A stretch of 64,000 nucleotides of DNA from Clostridia bacterium (GTDB lineage: Bacteria > Bacillota > Clostridia > Oscillospirales > Acutalibacteraceae). The translations under genes and the position numbers were made by a program. The notes beneath the pieces were generated by a model. That model was not told the origin of the DNA, did no database searches, and saw only the letters and a program-made list of their open reading frames with translations. Of this stretch, positions 42,551 through 51,355 are shown piece after piece (the stretch's first letter is position 1; each line of letters opens with the position of its first letter). The stretch is from positions 1 to 64,000 of the forward strand of contig JAFRHS010000010.1 of the NCBI GenBank assembly GCA_017433225.1, given 5' to 3'.

Positions 42551-43708
42551 TTAGGTTCTCTTCGCGGCACAGCAGTTTTCCACGAGAGAAACGATGTCCC
42601 CTGCCGCATCCGCGTTGACCGTTTCCCGCTGGCGATGGGCCATCTGTTCCACCTCGGCGGGCTGCGACAGCAGTTCCTGCACGAGGTTCGTCAGCTCCAG
42701 CGCGACGGTCTCGGCGTAGATTGCCATCCCGTGCCGTTCGAAGAAGCGGATGTTCGCGGTCTCCGGTCCTCCGGGGATCGGCGAGATGAAGATGAGCGCG
42801 GTCCCGGTGACGGCCGCCTCCGTCGAGGAGAGTCCGCCGGGCTTCGTGATGACCGCGTCGCAGGCTCGCATGTACTCGGCCATCCGGTCCGTGTGCCGCA
42901 GCATGTGGACCTTGCGGGAGAACAGCTTTTTCATCTGCCGGTAGATCCACTCGTTCTTTCCGCAGATGGCGATGAACTCTACGTCCTCCCGGTCCCGGTA
43001 ATGGGTGGCGAGCAGCGTGACCGCCTCCACCAGTTTGCCGGACCCGACGCTGCCGCCGGAGATCAGGAAATAATGCTTGTCGGGGTTCAGGCCCAGCTCA
43101 CGCTTCGCCTGTTCCCGGGTCGCCGGCTCGGCGAACTTTGCGCGGACCGGGATGCCGAGCGGATGGATGCACTCCTCCGGGATGTGCCAGTGCAGGTAGT
43201 CCGGGACCAGTTCCGGGTGCGCGATGATGTAATGGTCACAGGCTGCTTCCTCCGTGAACGGGATGCAGTCGTAGTCCGTTGAGATCCAGTAGGTCGGCGG
43301 GACCTTGTACCCGTGCGCGCGCATGCCGGCCATGATTTCACCGGGGTACAGATGCGTCGTCAGGACCGCATCGTACTGCTCTTTTTGGAACAGCGCTTCG
43401 AGAGGTTTCCAGACGCTTCGGTTGCTGTAGTACACCGGGGACTTCACCTGCGGGACGTTCCGGAACAGACGCCAGTACATCGCCCCAAGGCTGTAGACGA
43501 AGCCGAACAGGTGCGGCACGAACTGCACGGACCGGATGTACAGGTTGTTGACGAACCCACTCTTCAGTTTCCCCCGCACCTCGCCGAGCAGCGAGAACGG
43601 GTCGAGCACGGTCGCCTCATGTCCCCGCGCCTCAAAGGCCTCCTGCAGCGCATATGCCGCCGCCATATGCCCCCCGCCGGTACCATTGGCCAGAATCAAT
43701 ACTTTCAT
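42551..43708 (-). CDS. MGDG synthase/UgtP-like glycosyltransferase
   Basis: A 385-residue GT28-type enzyme. ILANGTGGGHMAAAYALQEA is the N-terminal acceptor domain signature of MGDG synthases and MurG relatives; FLISGGSVGSGKLVEAVTLL starts the nucleotide-sugar domain, and ITKPGGLSSTEAAVTGTALI with PIPGGPETANIRFFE is the donor site. It probably adds sugar to diacylglycerol on the membrane surface, giving a glycolipid anchor. AAGGAGG precedes the ATG at 43708; earlier in-frame codons lack a site. Monocistronic. Confidence 0.9.
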   Translation of the reverse strand: MKVLILANGTGGGHMAAAYALQEAFEARGHEATVLDPFSLLGEVRGKLKSGFVNNLYIRSVQFVPHLFGFVYSLGAMYWRLFRNVPQVKSPVYYSNRSVWKPLEALFQKEQYDAVLTTHLYPGEIMAGMRAHGYKVPPTYWISTDYDCIPFTEEAACDHYIIAHPELVPDYLHWHIPEECIHPLGIPVRAKFAEPATREQAKRELGLNPDKHYFLISGGSVGSGKLVEAVTLLATHYRDREDVEFIAICGKNEWIYRQMKKLFSRKVHMLRHTDRMAEYMRACDAVITKPGGLSSTEAAVTGTALIFISPIPGGPETANIRFFERHGMAIYAETVALELTNLVQELLSQPAEVEQMAHRQRETVNADAAGDIVSLVENCCAAKRT

Positions 43709-43760
43709 AGAACCTCCTTGTACGAACAAGATTTTGTACAATCCACAACAATTAACGACC

Positions 43761-43789
43761 ACAATACACCATTCCGAACGCTTTTGCAA
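43761..43789 (-). promoter_or_regulatory. Promoter of the MGDG-synthase-like gene
   Basis: Minus strand: TTGCAA (43784-43789), 17 nt, TATTGT (43761-43766). Confidence 0.55.
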
Positions 43790-43856
43790 TATCATTTTCT
43801 GACATCTGTAAAACCGGATAAAAAGCTTATGGTTGACGGGTACGAATTGTTCCTGT

Positions 43857-44915
43857 TCATCGGTGGAGGAACATGTCAGAGAGGATGTGGAGCACCTGAC
43901 GGGTCCGTTCGGGAGCAGTCAGTGAAACACGAGTCTGCAGCTCTTCCGACTTTTGCAAAAGGTTTTCCCGAAGAACGCCTCCGGCCTCATAGGTCTTCTC
44001 CAGAACAGAGTCTTCGACCATGCGAGTCTTTTCCTGCAGAGAGACCCGAAGCGCTTCGAACCATTCTGCTTTTTCTTCGTCACTCATGTGGTCAAGGACT
44101 TTCAGTTTTGCCTTCAAAGTGTCTTCTTCCAACGCCCGTGCGTTCGTTCCGTTCAGAGTGTCCTCTTCGGCATTTCCGTCTTTGTCCACCTTCACCGAGT
44201 TCGGATATGCCCGAATGACCATCTCATCCGGAAAATGAGCATCTACCCACTCATCGAACGCGTTAGCCGCCGGGGTCCCGGCGCGACGATCGGTAAACCG
44301 GTTTTTCGCGATGATCGATACCGCGATGTCAGCAACCAGCAGCGGGATCGCTGCCATGGCGATCGGCCCCTTCATCCGTCCTGGGATCCGTTCATAAACC
44401 GTACGAAGACCGGGATAGATCCCTTTCGCCCAGGCGATGCCGAGCGCGCCCCAGAATCCGGAATAGAGCGCGCAGATCCGTCCATTCAGGTTGAGCGCAC
44501 GGTCCGAATAGTCCCAGGACCGGTAACCGGTAAAGGTCTCCTCGCCCCAGGACATGATGTATTCCAGAACACTTCCCCAAAACAGAGACTTCACGAAAAT
44601 GTCGCCCGGCTTCGCGTCGAGATCGTTTCGAAGAACAACCGTCAGAAAGACCCCGCCGATCGCCTCCGCAAAACTCAGGTCCCCGTAAATGACGGATGTC
44701 CTTCGTTCCCAGAAGCCGTTCGAAAGGCGGCACCAGAGAGTTTCCACCAGACTTCCGAACACGGCGCTCGTCAGGAATACGTAGAGCAGTTCGTCCCAGC
44801 TGAGCGCACGGATGTCCCGCTCTGCGAGGAACTCCCTCAGCACCTGTTCCAGCTCTCGTTTCATTGCCTCCTGCTCAAACACGTTCAGACGTTTTTCACG
44901 CCGTTCCATTTTCAT
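43857..44915 (-). CDS. CmpB-family membrane protein, copy 2, with long helical tail
   Basis: A 352-residue relative of the protein at 34.3 kb. The shared core is SLVETLWCRLSNGFWERRTS, VLEYIMSWGEETFTGYRSWD and LNGRICALYSGFWGALGIAW. Copy 2 has an extra charged N-terminal helix (RREKRLNVFEQEAMKRELEQ) and a C-terminal tail of about 110 residues rich in Glu/Lys/Leu, likely coiled-coil. SD AAAGGAAG favours the ATG at 44915. Function unknown in both copies. TTTTAGA is repeated at an 11-bp step upstream (44984-45001). Confidence 0.78.
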   Translation of the reverse strand: MKMERREKRLNVFEQEAMKRELEQVLREFLAERDIRALSWDELLYVFLTSAVFGSLVETLWCRLSNGFWERRTSVIYGDLSFAEAIGGVFLTVVLRNDLDAKPGDIFVKSLFWGSVLEYIMSWGEETFTGYRSWDYSDRALNLNGRICALYSGFWGALGIAWAKGIYPGLRTVYERIPGRMKGPIAMAAIPLLVADIAVSIIAKNRFTDRRAGTPAANAFDEWVDAHFPDEMVIRAYPNSVKVDKDGNAEEDTLNGTNARALEEDTLKAKLKVLDHMSDEEKAEWFEALRVSLQEKTRMVEDSVLEKTYEAGGVLRENLLQKSEELQTRVSLTAPERTRQVLHILSDMFLHR

Positions 44916-45029
44916 ACGCTTCCTTTCCGCTTTATGTCCCTCGCATACTACGCTTTTTCCCGAGCGATGTACAGAGGACATTTTCTAAAACATGTCTAAA
45001 AATAAGCAGATATGGTCAACTGACAAAAA

Positions 45030-45058
45030 AGCACTGCAACCAAAGCGGTCGCAGTACT
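45030..45058 (-). terminator. Terminator after the P-type ATPase gene
   Basis: AGCACTGC / GCAGTACT stem (one G-U) with an inner ACC/GGT pairing and TTTTTT on the minus strand. Confidence 0.85.
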
Positions 45059-45072
45059 TCTTTTCCGTGTTA

Positions 45073-47601
45073 TCAGAGTTTACCGGCAGTATGTTGCGCG
45101 CGGCGGGTTTCAACGAGTTCTCTTGCTTTGTCGAAGGCTTTCATAAGGACCCACATGGTGGGGTACGCCAGTGCAACAAATACGAGTGTGATGAGGACCG
45201 TACGGGTCGTCATGGGTTCCATGTAGACCCAGTCGCGCAGCGGCGAGTACGGGACCACCAGGACCATGATGAGCGAGGCGACTGCCACGAGCGACCAGAT
45301 GGTCAGGCGGTAGCGGTCCACCGGACGGCTGATCATGTAGAGGAACACGACGCCGACCGTCAGCATGACGACGGGGGCCACCGAGTAGAGTTCGGGCAGT
45401 TCGAAACGGAACACGAACGCGAAGAACTCGACGCCGAGGATGAGCAGGACGTCGGTCAGACCGCCGGGGCCCGCCTTGAACAGGACGTTCGGCAGGAACC
45501 GTCCTTTGATGCGGGTGGCGTTCGGCTGCAGCGCCAGGAAGAAACCGGGGATGCCGATGGTGAGTCCGCTGATGATGGACATCTGGTTCGACAGAAGCGG
45601 ATATGGGAAGGCGATGAACAGCGTGATGAGCGCGAACAGGAACGAGAAGATGTTCTTGACGAGGAACAGAGACGCCGAGCGCTGGATGTTGTTGATGACC
45701 TGACGGCCCTCCGCCACGATGGACGGCATGGACGCGAAGTCGGAGTCGAGCAGCACCAGCTTGGAGATCTGGGATGCCGCCTGGGACCCGGAGGCCATCG
45801 CGATGCCGCAGTCGGCCTCCTTCAGCGCGAGGACATCGTTGACGCCGTCGCCGGTCATGGCGACCGTGTGGCCGGCGCCCTTCAGCGCCTTGACCAGCGC
45901 CAGTTTCTGCTGCGGGGTCACGCGGCCGAAGACCGTGTAACGGGTCGCCGCGTCGTTCAGTTTCTCCGGCGTGTCCAGCGTCGTCGCGTCGACATAGTTT
46001 TCCGCGTTCTCGATGTTCGCCTGTTTCGCGACATTCGAGACCGTGACAGGATTGTCCCCGGAGATGACCTTGACCGTGACGCCCTGTTCGGCGAAGTAGG
46101 AGAAGGTCTCCGGTGCCTGGTTCCGGATGCGGTTCAGGATACAGACGAAGGCCACGGGTTCGACCCGGTCCGGGTCCACGAACGGCCGTCCGGCCGCGTC
46201 GACGACAGAGCCTCTGCAGTAGGCGACCAGCAGGACCCGCATGCCCTTCGAGGTCCAGGGCTTCGCGTATTCTGTGACGATGGGCGCGTGCTCTTTCAGG
46301 ATGAATTCCGGCGCGCCGATGAGGAACGTGTCGGACGGCCCGAACGTGACCGCCGACCACTTGGTCTCCGAGGCGAAAGGCACTACCTGCGTCGGCTGGA
46401 ACCGGCCGGTGTCATAGGCGTTCGCCGCGTCGTTGTCGCGGAAGTATGCGTTCATCGCCACCGCGGTGTCGTTGTCGGCATCCATGGTGCCGTAGTAGGC
46501 GTAGAGCATCTCCCGGACGATGTCCTCCGGGAAACGGTCCGGGTTCAGACACACGAGCTCGTCGACGTCCATGCCGGGCTCCGTGATGGTACCGGTCTTG
46601 TCGACGCAGAGGGTATCGACCCGGGCAAGGGTCTCAACACAGTTCATGTCCCGGACGAGGACCTTCCGGCGCGACAGCCGCATGACGCTCAGGACGAGCG
46701 CGACGCTGGTCAGAAGGTACAGGCCTTCGGGGATCATGCCGATGAGGGCGGAGACCGTCGAGACGATGCTTTCCGACACCGACAGGTCCGCCTTGGTCTT
46801 CTGGCTGATGAACAGCGCGATGCCGATCGGGACGAGGGCGATGCCGATGAATTTGATGAGTCGGTCGAGCGAGAGCATCATTTCGGACTTGGCCGCTTCC
46901 ACATTGCTCTTCGCCTGATGGGTCAGACGGGACGCATAGGACTCACTGCCGACCCGGGTCAGCTGCGCGATGCAGCGTCCGGACGTGCAGGAACTGCCCG
47001 ACTTGAGGGTCTCGCCGGGCGCCTTTGGAATGGCGTCCGACTCACCGGTCAGGAGTGCTTCGTTGACCGAGATCTCCCCCGCCCGCACGACGGCGTCGGC
47101 GCAGATCTGGTCGCCGTTCTTGAATTCGACGATGTCGTCCCGGACCAGTTCACTGGTGGGGACTTCGACCCTCTGACCGTCCCGGATGGCGGTGACATTG
47201 CCCTCCGCGAGGATGGTCAGTTTGTCGACGGCATGCTTCGACCGCAGTTCCTGGATGATCCCGATGAGCGTGTTCGTGACGACGACGAACAGGAATACAC
47301 AGTTCTTCCAGGCGCCCACCGCGAACATGAGGACGGCGAGCACGATGAAGATGCCGTTGAAGTAGGTGAATACGTTGCTTTTGATGATCTCGGAAACGCT
47401 CTTCGTGTTCCTTTCACCGGACACGTTGGCATAGCCGTTCTGTTTGCGTTCCCGCACTTCAGACGCAGTCAGGCCCTGCTCGAGGGGCGCGTTCACTGCC
47501 GGGACTTTGCGGTAGGAATCGGTCGCCCCCAGGTCCTCTTCCTGACGGAGGATGACTGACATGTCTTCCCCGTCGATGAACTGCCTGAGTTTTGATGGCA
47601 T
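45073..47601 (-). CDS. P-type cation-transporting ATPase (CtpE-like)
   Basis: An 842-residue pump. The actuator domain holds LLTGESDAIPK (TGES), the phosphorylation site is VDKTGTITEPG (Asp near 334), and TGDGVNDVLALKEADCGIAM is the hinge. The M4 motif IGMIPEGLYLL (PEGL) differs from the CPC of heavy-metal pumps and suits the Ca2+/CtpE group. About ten membrane helices include four at the C-terminus. GGGAGG lies before the ATG at 47601. It lies 20 nt after the broken alcohol dehydrogenase gene, at the end of a long same-strand cluster. The ion is not settled by sequence. Confidence 0.9.
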   Translation of the reverse strand: MPSKLRQFIDGEDMSVILRQEEDLGATDSYRKVPAVNAPLEQGLTASEVRERKQNGYANVSGERNTKSVSEIIKSNVFTYFNGIFIVLAVLMFAVGAWKNCVFLFVVVTNTLIGIIQELRSKHAVDKLTILAEGNVTAIRDGQRVEVPTSELVRDDIVEFKNGDQICADAVVRAGEISVNEALLTGESDAIPKAPGETLKSGSSCTSGRCIAQLTRVGSESYASRLTHQAKSNVEAAKSEMMLSLDRLIKFIGIALVPIGIALFISQKTKADLSVSESIVSTVSALIGMIPEGLYLLTSVALVLSVMRLSRRKVLVRDMNCVETLARVDTLCVDKTGTITEPGMDVDELVCLNPDRFPEDIVREMLYAYYGTMDADNDTAVAMNAYFRDNDAANAYDTGRFQPTQVVPFASETKWSAVTFGPSDTFLIGAPEFILKEHAPIVTEYAKPWTSKGMRVLLVAYCRGSVVDAAGRPFVDPDRVEPVAFVCILNRIRNQAPETFSYFAEQGVTVKVISGDNPVTVSNVAKQANIENAENYVDATTLDTPEKLNDAATRYTVFGRVTPQQKLALVKALKGAGHTVAMTGDGVNDVLALKEADCGIAMASGSQAASQISKLVLLDSDFASMPSIVAEGRQVINNIQRSASLFLVKNIFSFLFALITLFIAFPYPLLSNQMSIISGLTIGIPGFFLALQPNATRIKGRFLPNVLFKAGPGGLTDVLLILGVEFFAFVFRFELPELYSVAPVVMLTVGVVFLYMISRPVDRYRLTIWSLVAVASLIMVLVVPYSPLRDWVYMEPMTTRTVLITLVFVALAYPTMWVLMKAFDKARELVETRRAQHTAGKL

Positions 47602-47621
47602 TTGGCTGCCTCCCGATTTCG

Positions 47622-48712
47622 TTAGTGATGGTTATGGTTGGCGATCCGCCGCAGGACGTTCTCATCGACCGCGAACGGAGCGTTCTTCAGTTTCGCCGGG
47701 TTGGCGGCGAGCTGGGCCACGATGGCGCCCAGGGTGTCTTCCGGGACGTCGACGACGCCGCAGGAAGCCGCGAAGAAGTCATTCAGTTCGGCGAGGGTCT
47801 CAAAGCCGGCGGTCTTCACGACGAACGCCGCGTCCTCCGGGTCCGCCTCGGCGAGGTACCCGGCCAGGAACTGGCCGCAGGCCTGCCCGTGGGGCACGCC
47901 GAGATAATAGGTCAGGCCGTAGCTGAGGCCGTGCGGGAGCGACGTGCCGGTCTGGGCGATCGCCATGCCGGCAAAGGTGGAAGCCCGCAGGAGGTCTGCG
48001 CAGGTCTGCACGTCCGCTTCGGCAGAGGCGTCCGTCAGGAACGCCCTGCTGCGGCTCCAGACTTCGAGGCCCTTGACCGCACACATGCGGCTGTAGTCCG
48101 TGGCGGACGAGTTGATGTAACTCTCGCACAGATGGCACAGAGCGTCCATCGCCGTGTTGCGGAGGACCTTCGCCGGAGCGTGCTCCAGGTACTTCGGGTC
48201 CGCCAGCGCCAGTTCCGGGAAGATCCGGTACGCGATGCTGCTCTTGGTCTTTTTCTCATGGATGGTCAGGACCGAGACGCCGGTCACTTCGGAGCCGGTC
48301 CCGCAGGTCGTGGGGACCGCCGCCACCGGATACCAGTCGGCGTCCGGGTCGTTCTGAAAGAGGATGGACGCATCCTTTTCCGGATTCTTCGCCATCAGGG
48401 AGATGGCTTTTGCCGCGTCCATCGGCGAACCGCCGCCGATGCCGATGAAGAAGTCGGCGCCCTCGCGGACGGCGACGTCTCTGGCCTCATGACCGTCTCG
48501 ATGGACGGGTTCTCTTCGATCTCGTCAAAGACGAGGTACGGGATGTCCTGCGTGTCCAGCGCCGCGGCCACATCGGCCTGCGAGCCGTTGACTTTGGCCG
48601 AACGGCGGCCGGTCACCAGCATCGCCTTCGTTCCGAGGGCGGCCAGTTCGGCGGCATGGGCTGCCACGCAGTTCTCTTCTTCATAGACGCGTGTCGGCAT
48701 GTAAAAGGTCAT
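47622..48712 (-). pseudogene. Iron-containing alcohol dehydrogenase, frameshifted
   Basis: Two frames together give a full Fe-ADH. The first (from the ATG at 48712) runs MPTRVYEEENCVAAHAAEL to NPSIETVM; the second continues with EARDVAVREGADFFIGIGGG and SPMDAAKAI, then PTTCGTGSEVTG, the metal ligand region AMDALCHLCESY and LPHGLSYGLTYYLGVPHGQ. The frame changes near 48484-48500, where GTCATGAGGCC would read on with one extra base (ATN-GAG-GCC). One missing base therefore breaks the gene, unless it is a sequencing error. The family reduces aldehydes or ketones with NAD(P)H. It lies 4 nt after idi. Confidence 0.85.
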
Positions 48713-48716
48713 TGCG

Positions 48717-49322
48717 TCATGCCTCTCTTTCCGGGCCGGCCTCGCCGACCCTCTGTATTTCCTGCGCTTCCTGGTACCGGAGCGCGTTCTCCTGCTCGAT
48801 GACCGGCAGGACCTTCGAGACGGCGATAAGGAACCAGCTCGTGAACGTGTCCGGCTGCAGCAGGAGTTCCTGCTTCAGTTCAGACAGTCCGACCCAGCGG
48901 TATTCCGACGCCTCTTCCGGGTCCATCCGGATGGGCAGGGACGAGTCATAGGTCCCGAGGAAGACGTGGTCATATTCGTATTCGTAAAGGTCGTCCGCGA
49001 ACTTCGTCCGGTAGGTGAAGGAAAACAGTTCTTTCACCTCGGTGTCGAGGCCGCATTCGAGCATCAGGCGACGGTGGACGGCATCCTCCAGCGCCTCCCC
49101 CGCTCTCGGGTGAGAACAGCAGGCGTTGGTCCAGAGGCCGCCGGAATGGTATTTTCCGTCCGCCCGTTTTTGCAGGAGCATCCGCTCCCCGTCGTAGAGA
49201 AACACGGAGAAGGCCCGGTGCAGCAGGCCTTCCCGATGGACTTCTTCTTTTCCGAGGGAACCGATCTCTTTGTCATCCACGGTGACGAGGATGAGTTTTT
49301 CCAAAGCTTCCGAGGGTTTCAT
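48717..49322 (-). CDS. idi: Isopentenyl-diphosphate delta-isomerase type I
   Basis: A 201-residue Nudix-fold enzyme interconverting IPP and DMAPP. The active-site Cys lies in WTNACCSHPRAGE (Cys68/69) and the Glu in LYEYEYDHVFLG (near 116), matching type I IDI; the Nudix helix (AGEALEDAVHRRLMLECGL) is reduced as usual. The ATG at 49322 follows GGAGGAAA by 12 nt and comes 4 nt after the ABC gene stop. Type I in place of the flavin-dependent type II is less common in Bacillota. Confidence 0.9.
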   Translation of the reverse strand: MKPSEALEKLILVTVDDKEIGSLGKEEVHREGLLHRAFSVFLYDGERMLLQKRADGKYHSGGLWTNACCSHPRAGEALEDAVHRRLMLECGLDTEVKELFSFTYRTKFADDLYEYEYDHVFLGTYDSSLPIRMDPEEASEYRWVGLSELKQELLLQPDTFTSWFLIAVSKVLPVIEQENALRYQEAQEIQRVGEAGPEREA

Positions 49323-49326
49323 TTGC

Positions 49327-51339
49327 TTATGTTTCCTCCAGGTACTCGGCATCCGTCTGCAGTTCCGACGGGAAATTCGGCGGCACTTCCGCCTTGTTGC
49401 CGGTGTAGAGTTCGTAGTAACGGCCTTTCAGTTTGAGCAGGTCGTCGTGGCTGCCGCGCTCGATGATCCGGCCCTGTTCGAGGACCATGATGCAGTCGGC
49501 GTTGCGGACCGTGGACAGACGGTGGGCGATGACGAAGGTCGTCCGCCCGGCCATGAGGGCGTCCATGCCCTGCTGGACCAGCTGTTCCGTACGGGTGTCG
49601 ATCGAGGACGTCGCCTCATCGAGGATGAGGACCGGCGGGTCGGCCACGGCCGCGCGGGCAATGGCCAGGAGCTGGCGCTGTCCCTGGGACAGGTTGCCGC
49701 CGTCGCCCTTGAGCATGGTGTGGTAGCCGTCCGGGAGCCGGCGGATGAACGTGTCGGCGTTGGCGAGCTGTGCCGCGGCGATACACTCTTCATCGGTCGC
49801 GTCGAGCCGTCCGAACCGGATGTTGTCCATGACGGTCCCGGTGAACAGATGGGTATCCTGCAGGACCATGCCGAGGGACCGGCGAAGGTCTGCCTTTTTG
49901 ATCTTGTTGATGTTGATCTCGTCGTAGCGGATCTTGCCGTCCTGGATGTCGTAGAACCGGTTGATGAGGTTCGTGATGGTGGTCTTTCCGGCGCCGGTGG
50001 AACCGACGAAAGCGATCTTCTGACCCGGCATCGCGTACATCTGGATGTCATGCAGGACCATCTTGTCGTCGTTGTAACCGAAGTCGACGCCGTTCAGCGT
50101 CACAGCGCCCTTCAGTTCTTCATAGGTGACGGTGCCGTCGGCCTGATGCGGGTGCTTCCAGGCCCAGCGTCCGGTACGTTCCTCGCACTCGACGAGGTTG
50201 CCGTCCCGGTCCTCGGTCACATTGACGAGCGTGACGTACCCGTTGTCGACTTCCGGTTCGGCATCCATCATGTCAAAGACGCGCTGGGCACCGGCCAGAG
50301 CCATCATGATGGCGTTCGCCTGCATGGCGATCTGCGTGATGGGCTGGCTGAAGTTCCGGTTCAGCGTCAGGTACGAGATGAGCGTGCCGATGGTCAGGGA
50401 AAAGTGACCGCTGAGGGCAAGGACGCCGCCGAGGATGGCCACGAGGACATAGGAGATGTTCCCGAGGTTCGCGTTGATCGGCATCATGATGTTGGCGATC
50501 TTGTTCGCGTTGTTGGCACTCTCCCGGAGCGCGTCGTTTTTGTCGTTGAAGCCTTCGATGGCCTTCTGTTCATGGGTGAAGACCTTGATGACCTTCTGCC
50601 CGCTGACCATCTCTTCGATGTAGCCGTTCGTGTCGCCGAGGCGCGTCTGCTGTTCGGCAAAGTAGTTGCCGGAGACCTTCGCGAGGCTCAGAGACACGAC
50701 CAGAGTGACGATGACCATGAAGATGGACAGCAGGGTGAGCGGCACGCTCAGCACGATCATGCTGACGAACGTCATGAGGAACGTGATCGTCGAGTTGATG
50801 ATCTGCGGGACGCTCTGGGAAATGAGCTGCCGCATGGTGTCGACGTCGTTCGTGTAGACCGACATGATGTCGCCGTGCGAGTGCGTGTCGAAATATTTGA
50901 TGGGCAGGTATTCCATCTTGTGGAACAGGTCCACACGGAGTCTCCGGAGGGACCCCTGTGTGACGTTGATCATGAGGCGGTTGTAAAGCCACGAGGAGAA
51001 CACGCCGATGAGGAACACGCCGCACATCTTGAGCACAGCCTCCGCGAGCGGTCCATAGTCCGGGTCCGCCATTTTGGTGAGCGGGACGATGTAGTCGTCG
51101 ACGAGGGTCCGCATGAAGAGCGTTCCGATGATGGTCGCGACGCCCGACAGGATGATGCAGATGACGACGATGACAAAGTACCACTTGTACCCCGCCATCA
51201 TGTAGTTCCAGACCCGCTTGAACAGTTTGCCCGGGTCCTTGACCTTTTCGCCGCCGCGCATCATGACCCCTCTCGGAGGTCGGTTTCCGCGTCCGACGGT
51301 TTTCGGTTTCTGTTGTTCAGCCGTTGCTGCCTGTGCCAC
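49327..51339 (-). CDS. ABC exporter subunit B, canonical ATP site (GTG start)
   Basis: A 670-residue half-transporter with six helices and an ATPase domain. Walker A GSTGAGKTT, signature LSQGQRQLLAIARA, Walker B LILDEATSSID with the catalytic Glu, and the H-loop IAHRLST. An unusual segment of about 40 residues with Trp and Arg (GNLVECEERTGRWAWKHPHQ) is inserted between membrane and ATPase domains. The N-terminus is about 65 residues longer than usual. GTG at 51339 has AGGAGG 7 nt upstream; upstream in-frame codons do not. It pairs with the gene 16 nt upstream as a heterodimer. Confidence 0.92.
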   Translation of the reverse strand: MAQAATAEQQKPKTVGRGNRPPRGVMMRGGEKVKDPGKLFKRVWNYMMAGYKWYFVIVVICIILSGVATIIGTLFMRTLVDDYIVPLTKMADPDYGPLAEAVLKMCGVFLIGVFSSWLYNRLMINVTQGSLRRLRVDLFHKMEYLPIKYFDTHSHGDIMSVYTNDVDTMRQLISQSVPQIINSTITFLMTFVSMIVLSVPLTLLSIFMVIVTLVVSLSLAKVSGNYFAEQQTRLGDTNGYIEEMVSGQKVIKVFTHEQKAIEGFNDKNDALRESANNANKIANIMMPINANLGNISYVLVAILGGVLALSGHFSLTIGTLISYLTLNRNFSQPITQIAMQANAIMMALAGAQRVFDMMDAEPEVDNGYVTLVNVTEDRDGNLVECEERTGRWAWKHPHQADGTVTYEELKGAVTLNGVDFGYNDDKMVLHDIQMYAMPGQKIAFVGSTGAGKTTITNLINRFYDIQDGKIRYDEININKIKKADLRRSLGMVLQDTHLFTGTVMDNIRFGRLDATDEECIAAAQLANADTFIRRLPDGYHTMLKGDGGNLSQGQRQLLAIARAAVADPPVLILDEATSSIDTRTEQLVQQGMDALMAGRTTFVIAHRLSTVRNADCIMVLEQGRIIERGSHDDLLKLKGRYYELYTGNKAEVPPNFPSELQTDAEYLEET

Positions 51340-51355
51340 GGAACTCCCTCCTTTC

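Noticed and set aside
44992..47559. An 855-codon plus-strand frame opposite the P-type ATPase
   Set aside because: Highly charged Asp/Arg/His/Val composition typical of a reverse-complement shadow; the minus strand has DKTGT and TGES motifs.
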